In this document: one piece after another, positions 15,311-22,014 of the stretch
Numbering within the stretch: the first letter of the stretch is position 1
How the letters are laid out: every line of letters begins with the position of its first letter
DNA from: an uncultured Prevotella sp.
Lineage (GTDB): Bacteria; Bacteroidota; Bacteroidia; Bacteroidales; Bacteroidaceae
Assembly (NCBI GenBank): GCA_934256705.1
Contig: CAKQPF010000058.1
Coordinates: 1-22,014 of the forward strand
Length of the DNA stretch: 22,014 nucleotides
Direction of reading: 5' to 3'
Notes under the pieces: generated by a model
The model's input: only the letters and a program-made list of their open reading frames with translations
The model's database searches: none
Told to the model about the DNA's origin: nothing
Made by a program: the position numbers and the translations under genes

Positions 15311-17458
15311 ATGAAAACAAGAAGAATCCTATCAGCAATAGCGGCAATAGCAATGACATTGTCAGCCAATGCCGAAGAAATCGTCAAGAGCCCGGACGGA
15401 AAGATCCAGCTCACATTCGACGTAGTAGCCGGAAAACCCACCTATTCCATCACCTACGAAGCCCAAAGCGTCATCAAGCCATCCCACCTCGGACTCCAGC
15501 TTGCAAAGGGCGGCGAGGACCTTATGGACGGTTTCACCCAGACAGAAGCCATCTGCACATCATTCGATGAGACATGGACACCGGTATGGGGCGAAGAAAG
15601 CAGCATCCGAAATCATTACAATGAGCTCGCCGTAACCCTCGACCAGAAGAAGACCGACAGGCATATCATCCTGCGATTCCGCGTCTATGACGACGGTGTA
15701 GGCTTCCGATATGAGTTCCCACGCCAGAAGAATCTCGTCTATTTCACTCTCCGCGAAGAGAAGACTGAGTTTGCAATGGCTGGAGACAATATGGCATGGT
15801 GGATTCCAGGCGACTTCGACACGCAGGAATACTCATTCACCAAGTCTCGTCTGTCTGAGATACGCTCACTCATGCCGGGTGTAGTAAAGGCGCATAGCGA
15901 CAACTCTTCATGGAAGACATTCTCTGACACAGGCGTACAGACCTGCCTCCAGATGAAGACACCTGAAGGTCTCTACGTCGCTTTGCATGAAGCAGCCCTC
16001 GTGGATTACTCCTGTATGAGCCTTGATCTCAACGATAAGACCATGACTTTCACCACATTCCTCACCCCTGACGCTGAGGGATATAAGGGCTATCTCCAGG
16101 CTCCTTGCCAGTCACCTTGGCGCACTGTCCGCATCAGCACTACTGCTACTGGTCAGCTTGCCTCTCGTCTTACCCTCAATCTCAATGAGCCTTGCAAACT
16201 GGAAGATACCTCATGGATTAAGCCTGTCAAATATTGTGGCGTATGGTGGAACATGATTATCGGTAAGAAGTCATGGGCTTACACCGATGATCTGCCAAGC
16301 GTAAACCTCGAAATAGATAATTATAATAATGTGAAGCCTAACGGCAAGCATGGCGCTACTAACGATGAGGTGCGCAAATACATCGACTTCGCCGCTGCCA
16401 ACGGACTCGATCAGGTACTCGTAGAAGGATGGAACATCGGATGGGAAGACTGGTTTGGCAAGCAGAAAGACTATGTGTTCGACTTCGTAACGCCTTATCC
16501 TGACTTCGACATCAAGGCTCTCAATGACTATGCACACTCCAAAGGCGTGAAACTCATGATGCACCATGAGACTTCAAGTTCGGTACGCAACTACGAACGC
16601 CACATGGATGCAGCCTATCAACTGATGAATAAGTATGGCTACAACTCCGTTAAGTCAGGCTATGTCGGCAATATCGTGCCACGAGGTGAGCACCATTACG
16701 GACAATATCTCGTCAATCACTACCTCTATGCAGTGAAAAAGGCGGCTGATTACCATATTATGGTCAACGGACATGAGGCTGTTCGCCCTACTGGACTTTG
16801 CCGTACATACCCTAATCTCATAGGTAATGAGAGCGCAAAAGGCACTGAATACGAGGCTTTCGGAGGCTCTTATCCTGCTCATACCACAATTCTTCCATTC
16901 ACACGTCTTAATGGCGGACCGATGGATTACACGCCAGGAATCCTCGAAACCGACTTCTCCACATGGAGCGACAACAAGAACAAGCTCAACACCACGCTCG
17001 CTGCTCAGCTGGCTCTCTATGTCACCATGTACTCACCTCTCCAGATGGCGGCTGACACTCCTGAGAATTACGCCAAATTCATGGACGCATTCCAGTTTAT
17101 CAAGGACGTTGCAGTGGATTGGGACAAGTCCGTCTATCTCGAAGCTGAGCCGGGAGAATACCTCACCGTGGCTCGTAAAGCAAAGGGAACAGACAACTGG
17201 TTCCTCGGATGTAAAGCCAATGAGAACGGACATACAAGCACATTGCGCCTCGATTTCCTCGATAAAGGCAAGACTTACGAGGCTATCATCTATGCTGACG
17301 CAAAGGATGCTTCCTACGATAAGAATCCTAAGGCATACACCATCACAAAGAAGAAGGTGAAGGCAGGACAGAAACTCACGCTCACTGCCGCCCCTGGTGG
17401 TGGCTACGCTATCAGTTTTATGCCTGTAGCCAAAGCAGCAAAGGGCAGCAAGAAATAA
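15311..17458 (+). CDS. susB: Periplasmic GH97 alpha-glucosidase, SusB type (inverting)
   Basis: This is an exo-acting alpha-glucosidase that releases glucose from maltooligosaccharides in the periplasm. The signal peptide MKTRRILSAIAAIAMTLS is cleaved after ANA. An N-terminal beta-sandwich (about 25-280) leads into the barrel (KYCGVWWNMIIGKKSWAY) and a C-terminal beta domain; 715 residues against 738 for B. thetaiotaomicron SusB. Glu420 (MMHHET), Glu489 (NGHEA), Glu507 (GNES) and Glu513 (GTEYE) keep the exact spacing of SusB Glu439, Glu508, Glu526 and Glu532, a constant offset of 19 by my recollection of the SusB numbering. Glu rather than Asp at position 420 marks the inverting branch. Glu173 may match the calcium ligand Glu194. 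LPFTRLNGGPMDYTPG is a further family signature. The start codon follows the tandem hairpins C1/C2. Confidence 0.95.
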   Translation: MKTRRILSAIAAIAMTLSANAEEIVKSPDGKIQLTFDVVAGKPTYSITYEAQSVIKPSHLGLQLAKGGEDLMDGFTQTEAICTSFDETWTPVWGEESSIRNHYNELAVTLDQKKTDRHIILRFRVYDDGVGFRYEFPRQKNLVYFTLREEKTEFAMAGDNMAWWIPGDFDTQEYSFTKSRLSEIRSLMPGVVKAHSDNSSWKTFSDTGVQTCLQMKTPEGLYVALHEAALVDYSCMSLDLNDKTMTFTTFLTPDAEGYKGYLQAPCQSPWRTVRISTTATGQLASRLTLNLNEPCKLEDTSWIKPVKYCGVWWNMIIGKKSWAYTDDLPSVNLEIDNYNNVKPNGKHGATNDEVRKYIDFAAANGLDQVLVEGWNIGWEDWFGKQKDYVFDFVTPYPDFDIKALNDYAHSKGVKLMMHHETSSSVRNYERHMDAAYQLMNKYGYNSVKSGYVGNIVPRGEHHYGQYLVNHYLYAVKKAADYHIMVNGHEAVRPTGLCRTYPNLIGNESAKGTEYEAFGGSYPAHTTILPFTRLNGGPMDYTPGILETDFSTWSDNKNKLNTTLAAQLALYVTMYSPLQMAADTPENYAKFMDAFQFIKDVAVDWDKSVYLEAEPGEYLTVARKAKGTDNWFLGCKANENGHTSTLRLDFLDKGKTYEAIIYADAKDASYDKNPKAYTITKKKVKAGQKLTLTAAPGGGYAISFMPVAKAAKGSKK

Positions 17459-17484
17459 GAACCCAGTTCTGTAATCACTCCATA

Positions 17485-17584
17485 TAGCCGCCACAGCGTA
17501 GCCGAATAGCCATCAGAACGTCGCCAAGTAGCCATCACAGCGTCGCCAAGTAGCCGCCACTGTGTCCGCCGCGTTACCGGCGGA
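17485..17584 (+). repeat. 22-base tandem array ending in covarying hairpin copy D
   Basis: Units start at 17485, 17507, 17529 and 17551, each exactly 22 bases. Units 2 and 3 match at 20 of 22 positions; units 1 and 3 at 17 of 22. All begin TAGCC. Unit 4 begins TAGCCGCCACTGTGTC and so contains the hairpin box (17556-17566), followed by the stem TCCGCCG (17565-17571) with CGGCGGA (17578-17584) around CGTTAC. Units 1-3 thus look like copies of the box region without the hairpin. The hairpin ends 31 bases before the pullulanase start. Confidence 0.78.
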
Positions 17585-17615
17585 TATAAAGCCTATAAAA
17601 ACCAACACCCCAAGA

Positions 17616-19691
17616 ATGAAAAAACTAATCACCTCAATAATTCTCTCAGCCACACTCCTTTCGCCTCTCACCATAGCACAGGCGCAAGGACTCAAAGACC
17701 TCCCTGTCCCTGTAGGACCCATCAATGAGATGACGTATTCGCCTACTGTCACTCGTCTATCCCTTTGGAGCCCAGTGGCAGAAGAGGTATGCGCCCACCT
17801 TTATAATAAGGATTTAGGAGGCGAAGCAATAGAAACAGTAGCCTTAAAGCGTGCTGAAGACGGCACTTGGAGCGTAAGACTCAACGGCGACCGCAACGGC
17901 CTCTTCTACACTTTCCAAGTGAAGGTAAATGGAAAATGGCTCGAAGAAACCCCTGGTATCTTTGCCAAAACCGTGGGAACGAATGGACAGAGAGCCATGA
18001 TAATGGACCTCCGAACCACTGATCCTGCGGGATGGAGCGCCGACAAAGCACCTGAAATGAAGGGCATGGCTGACGTGGTGCTCTATGAGATGCACCATCG
18101 CGACTTCTCCGTAGATGCTTCTTCCGGCATCAAGAACAAGGGTAAATTCCTCGCTCTCACAGAGAAAGGCACACGAAATCCTGCCGGACTCGCCACAGGA
18201 ACTGACCATCTCAAGGAACTTGGCGTCACCCACGTACATCTTCTTCCTTCTTACGATTACGGCAGCATCGATGAGCGCACCGGCAAGAGCATCAGTGGAG
18301 GCGGTAGAGACCAAGTGACTTACTATAATTGGGGTTATGACCCAGTCAACTACAACTGCCCTGAAGGTAGCTATTCCACAAATCCTGCCAATCCTGCAAC
18401 ACGCATAAAGGAGTTTAAGGAGATGGTAATGGCAATGCACAAGGCTGGTTTGCGCGTAGTGATGGACGTGGTATATAATCACGTTTTCGACCTTATGCAG
18501 AGCAATTTCCAGAAGACCGTGCCTGACTATTTCTTCCGTTGGCAGAACAATAGCGAAACTAAAAGCGGCCAATCTGCCGAGAGAGTGGCAAGCAATGGTT
18601 CGGGTTGTGGCAACGAGACAGCCTCTGAAATGCCTATGATGCGCAAATTCATGGTGGAGAGCGTGCTCTACTGGATGAAGGAATACCACATAGACGGCTT
18701 CCGATTCGACCTCATGGGCATCCATGACATTGAGACCATGAATGCTATCCGTGAGGCAGCGCAGGCTGTTGACCCTAATGTCGTCATCTATGGAGAGGGC
18801 TGGGCGGCTTCCACTCCTGCCTATCCGGAGGACAAACTCGCCATGAAAGCCAACACGGCACAGCTCGGCGGCATCGCGGCATTCGGCGATGAGATGCGCG
18901 ACGGACTGCGTGGAGGATGGCGTGATGACAAGGATGGCGCATTCCTCATCGGCATTCCGGGCAATGAGGAGAGCGTGAAATTCGGCATAGTGGGTGCCAT
19001 ACAGCATCCCGGCATCGACTATTCCAAGGTCAATTACAGCAAGGCTCCGTGGGCGGAACAGCCTACCCAGATGATCAGTTACGTCTCTTGTCATGATGAT
19101 ATGTGCATTGCCGACCGTCTGAAGTGCACACTTTCTGCCAAGAAAGGCAAGAAAAGACTCACCGATGACCAGATTGCCAAGCAGCAGACAGCACTGATGA
19201 AGCTCGCTGAGACCGTCACATTGACATCTCAGGGCGTGCCTTTCATCTGGTGTGGCGACGAGATAATGCGTGACAGAAAGGGAGTGCATAATTGCTATGC
19301 TTCTCCTGACAGCGTCAATGCTATCGATTGGAACAACAAGACTGCTTATCTCGACATCTTCAATTACATTAAGGACATGATAGCACTGCGCAAAGCACAC
19401 CCTGCTTTCCGCATGGGATGCGCTGAAAAGGTGCGCAATAACCTCGCTTTCATCCCTGTAAAGCAAAAGAATGTGGTGGCTTTCACCATCAAAGGCTCTG
19501 CCGTAGGCGACTCATGGAGCGACATCGTGGTGGTATTCAATAGTAATGACCGTGCCGTAGTAATCCCTGTAGAGCAAGGTAAATACACCATCGCTGTGGA
19601 GAATGGCAAAATCTCCGAGCAAGGTCTGCGTAATGCCACGCTGAAAACTATCAAAGTTGCTTCTCAAAGCGCCACTATTATGTATAAGTAG
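17616..19691 (+). CDS. pulA: Periplasmic GH13 type I pullulanase
   Basis: This enzyme cuts alpha-1,6 branch points of pullulan and limit dextrins. The ATG at 17616 gives the signal peptide MKKLITSIILSATLLSPLTI, cleaved after AQA; an in-frame ATG at 17562 would translate through the hairpin and is rejected. Residues about 35-140 form a CBM48-like beta domain. YNWGYDP at about 236-242 is the hallmark of type I pullulanase. GH13 regions: VVMDVVYNH (I), FRFDLMG with nucleophile Asp365 (II), YGEGW with Glu394 (III), YVSCHDD with Asp494 (IV). The 691-residue length is normal for the single-CBM48 form. No lipobox or sorting tail is present, so periplasmic action on imported branched fragments is likely. 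It lies downstream of GH97, behind the 22-base array. Confidence 0.93.
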   Translation: MKKLITSIILSATLLSPLTIAQAQGLKDLPVPVGPINEMTYSPTVTRLSLWSPVAEEVCAHLYNKDLGGEAIETVALKRAEDGTWSVRLNGDRNGLFYTFQVKVNGKWLEETPGIFAKTVGTNGQRAMIMDLRTTDPAGWSADKAPEMKGMADVVLYEMHHRDFSVDASSGIKNKGKFLALTEKGTRNPAGLATGTDHLKELGVTHVHLLPSYDYGSIDERTGKSISGGGRDQVTYYNWGYDPVNYNCPEGSYSTNPANPATRIKEFKEMVMAMHKAGLRVVMDVVYNHVFDLMQSNFQKTVPDYFFRWQNNSETKSGQSAERVASNGSGCGNETASEMPMMRKFMVESVLYWMKEYHIDGFRFDLMGIHDIETMNAIREAAQAVDPNVVIYGEGWAASTPAYPEDKLAMKANTAQLGGIAAFGDEMRDGLRGGWRDDKDGAFLIGIPGNEESVKFGIVGAIQHPGIDYSKVNYSKAPWAEQPTQMISYVSCHDDMCIADRLKCTLSAKKGKKRLTDDQIAKQQTALMKLAETVTLTSQGVPFIWCGDEIMRDRKGVHNCYASPDSVNAIDWNNKTAYLDIFNYIKDMIALRKAHPAFRMGCAEKVRNNLAFIPVKQKNVVAFTIKGSAVGDSWSDIVVVFNSNDRAVVIPVEQGKYTIAVENGKISEQGLRNATLKTIKVASQSATIMYK

Positions 19692-19694
19692 TTG

Positions 19695-19800
19695 TTTTGT
19701 TGTTTAGTTGTTTAGTTGTTTTGTGTTTTTGTTGAATGCAACATCATGACAAACAACAAGCAACAAAACAACAAAACAACAAGACAACAAGACAACAAAA
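19695..19800 (+). repeat. Long 40-bp imperfect inverted repeat before the neopullulanase gene
   Basis: The left arm (19695-19734), T/G-rich with GTTGTTTT/GTTGTTTA words at 8-base spacing, is complementary to the A/C-rich right arm (19761-19800) at 34 of 40 positions, with a 26-base loop. It fills nearly the whole gap: the left arm starts four bases after the pullulanase stop, and the right arm ends nine bases before the neopullulanase ATG. Both arms are low-complexity, so part of the match could come from composition. Confidence 0.65.
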
Positions 19801-19809
19801 TTCCCCCCT

Positions 19810-21774
19810 ATGAAAAAGAAAATAACAACAGCAATCGCTATTCTCACCGCTATGACAGGACTCGCAAAGGCTCCACAAGTGAACGTGACAAAGATTGAAC
19901 CGCAGGATTGGTTTGTTGGAATGAAGAATGCCCAGCTCCAATTGATGGTTTCCGGACAGGGAATATCCCAGGCCGACGTGAAGATTGACTATCCGGGAGT
20001 GAAGGTTGACTCGCTCGTGAAACTCGATTCTCCTAACTATCTCTTCGTCTATCTCAACCTGAAGGATGCAGAAGCCGGCACCATGCCGCTCACCTTCACC
20101 ATCGGAAAGAAAAAGAAAGTAGTGAATTATCAGCTCAAGAACCGTGAGATGCCGGGCGAGAAGCGTTTCGGTTTCACCAAGGCTGACGTGCTCTACATGC
20201 TCATGCCTGACCGCTTCGCACAGGGAAATGCTGACAATTCCAAGGTGAAGATGAATACGAAATATGCCATCAACCGCATGGAACCATCGCTTCGTCACGG
20301 TGGCGACCTCGAAGGCATACGCCAACATCTGGATTATTTCAAGGACCTTGGAGTGACTGCACTGTGGTTTACCCCTGTTCTGGAGAATGATTCTCCTGAC
20401 AATAACGGCAGCAGTACCTATCACGGCTATGCCACAACCGACTATTACCGCGTGGATCCACGCTTCGGAAGCAATGCTGACTACAAGCGACTCATCGACG
20501 AAGCGCACAACAAGGGACTCAAAGTGGTGATGGACATGATATTCAACCACTGCGGAATGGAGCACCCTTGGCTTCAGGACCTGCCTTCAAAGGATTGGCT
20601 CAACTATCCTGAATGGCTCACTGCAGCAAAGACTTCTGCCACAAAGACAGCGGAAGGACAATCCACTACATATAAGGGCGGACTCAATGAACTCTACAAA
20701 CAGACCAGCTACAAGCTCACTCCTACCGTGGATCCATACGCTTCCGACTTCGATCTCGGCGAGACAGTGGATGGATGGTTCGTACCTTCCATGCCTGACC
20801 TCAACCAGAGAAACCCGCATCTGATGACTTATCTCATCCAGAATTCAAAGTGGTGGATAGAGACTGTGGGCATCGACGGCATCAGAATGGACACCTATCC
20901 TTATGCTGACGCAGTGGGAATGGCTGTCTGGATGAAGGACATCAATGAGGAATACCCTAACTATAACGTAGTGGGAGAGTCATGGGTGACAGAACCTGCC
21001 TACACCGCTGCTCTGCAGAAGGACTCCAAAATCACCCCTACTCCACAGGGATATAAAGGCAAAGAGCCATTCAATACCTATCTGAACACAGTGATGGACT
21101 TCACCTTCTTCGACCGCATGAATCTGGCAAAGGATGAAGAGACCGACGACTGGTGGAAGGGACTCAACAGACTATACAACGTGTTCGTATATGATTATCT
21201 CTACCCTAACCCGTCAAGCGTCATGGCTTTCCTCGAAAACCACGATACAGACCGCTTCCTCGGCAACGGAAAGGACATGGACAAACTCAAGCAGGGACTT
21301 GCCCTTCTCCTTACCATCAATCGCATCCCACAGCTCTATTACGGCACCGAGATACTGATGAACGGCACCAAGAAAGTCACTGACGGCCATGTTCGTGCCG
21401 ATTTCCCTGGCGGTTTCCCTGGCGACCAGCGCAACGCTTTCACCAAGGAGGGTCGTACAGCTGAGGAGAATGCCATGTTCGACTGGCTCCGCACGCTGCT
21501 CCACTGGCGTCAGCAGAGCGATGTCATCATCAAGGGCTCACAGAAGCACTACTGCCCTCAGGCCGGTGTCTATGTGATGTCACATGAATATCAGGGCAAG
21601 CACGTGATGCTTATCCTCAACGGCACCTCGAAGGAAGCAAAATTCAAGTCGGATATCTATAAGGAAGATATTCCTTCCGGCACCGTAGCACGCGAGGTAT
21701 TGACCGGCAAGAGCATTGACATCTCCCAGCCTTTCACTCTCGCTCCACGCGCTACAGTATTGGTGGAGTACTAA
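19810..21774 (+). CDS. susA: Periplasmic GH13 neopullulanase / cyclomaltodextrinase, SusA type
   Basis: This enzyme hydrolyses maltooligosaccharides, pullulan and cyclodextrins in the periplasm. The signal peptide MKKKITTAIAILTAMTG is cleaved after LAKA. Residues about 25-120 form a cyclomaltodextrinase N-terminal beta domain (VTKIEPQDWFVGMKN). The barrel opens with VLYMLMPDRFAQGN. GH13 regions: VVMDMIFNH (I), GIRMDTYPYAD with nucleophile Asp361 (II), VVGESW with Glu390 (III), ENHDTDR with Asp479 (IV). The end (VMSHEY, then TLAPRATVLVEY) is the cyclomaltodextrinase C-terminal domain. The 654-residue length is slightly above SusA (617). In the classical sus operon susA precedes susB and susC; here it closes the enzyme operon. 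The ATG directly follows the right arm of a 40-bp inverted repeat. Confidence 0.93.
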   Translation: MKKKITTAIAILTAMTGLAKAPQVNVTKIEPQDWFVGMKNAQLQLMVSGQGISQADVKIDYPGVKVDSLVKLDSPNYLFVYLNLKDAEAGTMPLTFTIGKKKKVVNYQLKNREMPGEKRFGFTKADVLYMLMPDRFAQGNADNSKVKMNTKYAINRMEPSLRHGGDLEGIRQHLDYFKDLGVTALWFTPVLENDSPDNNGSSTYHGYATTDYYRVDPRFGSNADYKRLIDEAHNKGLKVVMDMIFNHCGMEHPWLQDLPSKDWLNYPEWLTAAKTSATKTAEGQSTTYKGGLNELYKQTSYKLTPTVDPYASDFDLGETVDGWFVPSMPDLNQRNPHLMTYLIQNSKWWIETVGIDGIRMDTYPYADAVGMAVWMKDINEEYPNYNVVGESWVTEPAYTAALQKDSKITPTPQGYKGKEPFNTYLNTVMDFTFFDRMNLAKDEETDDWWKGLNRLYNVFVYDYLYPNPSSVMAFLENHDTDRFLGNGKDMDKLKQGLALLLTINRIPQLYYGTEILMNGTKKVTDGHVRADFPGGFPGDQRNAFTKEGRTAEENAMFDWLRTLLHWRQQSDVIIKGSQKHYCPQAGVYVMSHEYQGKHVMLILNGTSKEAKFKSDIYKEDIPSGTVAREVLTGKSIDISQPFTLAPRATVLVEY

Positions 21775-21818
21775 TATTTATAAAGGTGGTAATTTATAAA
21801 ACCCGCCCATAACCCCCC

Positions 21819-21866
21819 AAAGTGGTCGCCAGATATCAAATCTGATATACTGGCGATCACTTTTTA
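21819..21866 (+). terminator. Rho-independent terminator of the enzyme operon
   Basis: The arm 21821-21838 pairs with 21843-21861 around the loop AATC, with one G-U wobble and one bulged base; the core is TCGCCAG. It is preceded by AAA and followed by a T-run (21861-21865). It lies 45 bases past the neopullulanase stop and is the strongest intrinsic terminator of the enzyme operon. Confidence 0.9.
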
Positions 21867-22014
21867 TGTAGGCAATTATTATACAATCAGGCGCAAGCAT
21901 CCCCTAATGACATCGTATTCCCATTCCCCAAGAAACATAACCCAAGTTTAACATAGCCAAACCGTTTCTCTTGCAGTATCAGCCAGTTAGCAATTTCAAT
22001 TTGCGTTACTGTGT

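Noticed and set aside
17485..17584. CRISPR array
   Set aside because: The 22-base units are contiguous without spacers, degenerate, and no cas genes are present.
12693..17584. Integron attC sites or intrinsic terminators as an explanation of the hairpin family
   Set aside because: There are no attC core boxes, no integrase, and the genes form a functional operon; no T-run follows any copy, and each copy lies just before a start codon.
17844..19466. Long antisense open frame (540 codons) opposite the pullulanase gene
   Set aside because: The + strand frame has all pullulanase motifs; the antisense product shows no domain or motif and is a codon-bias shadow.
21867..22014. Promoter or gene start at the right end of the window
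   Set aside because: No TAnnTTTG box and no start of a recognisable gene were found in either strand; nothing could be supported.

Overview
The window is an alpha-glucan (starch/maltooligosaccharide) utilisation locus of a Bacteroidota bacterium, most likely a Prevotella/Segatella-type Bacteroidales. The evidence is a SusC/SusD outer-membrane pair, acidic post-cysteine lipoprotein signals, promoters of the Bacteroidetes form TTTG...TAnnTTTG, almost no Shine-Dalgarno sequences, and two enzymes ending in a tail common in Prevotella (GIND..., then an xLxGxR stretch, then KGLxIxxGK). The genus is inference. All eleven genes are on the + strand.

Region 1 (1-8638) is the capture/import operon: susC (5' end cut by the window edge), susD, a susE-like gene with one starch-binding module, a susF-like gene with three, and an OmpA-family gene six bases behind susF. 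A rho-independent terminator at 8598-8637 closes it. Region 2 (8643-10337) has a clear promoter, a 140-nt leader and a secreted GH53 endo-beta-1,4-galactanase, which is out of place in a starch locus. A gene-free stretch of 680 bases follows, with a large palindrome, a 22-bp tandem repeat and a promoter. Region 3 (10768-21866) is an enzyme operon: secreted GH13 alpha-amylase with a CBM26-like domain, cytoplasmic GH77 4-alpha-glucanotransferase with one CBM20, periplasmic GH97 alpha-glucosidase (SusB type), type I pullulanase and a SusA-like neopullulanase, closed by a strong terminator at 21819-21866. No susR, no SusG-like lipoprotein amylase and no inner-membrane maltose transporter lie in the window.

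Working model: the amylase (probably exported to the surface or medium through its C-terminal tail) cuts starch outside. SusD/E/F bind the fragments and SusC imports them. Pullulanase, neopullulanase and GH97 reduce them to maltose and glucose in the periplasm, and GH77 processes maltose in the cytoplasm.

The most unusual content is between the genes. A family of short hairpins has a conserved 5' box (GCCACTGTGTC), a constant C(G/A)TTAC loop and 7-bp stems whose sequence changes from copy to copy while pairing is kept. Copies lie 29-44 nt before the start codons of four of the six enzyme genes, all in the same orientation, with 22- or 44-nt spacing between related units. The other intergenic gaps in the enzyme operon hold long imperfect inverted repeats, one ending nine bases before a start codon.
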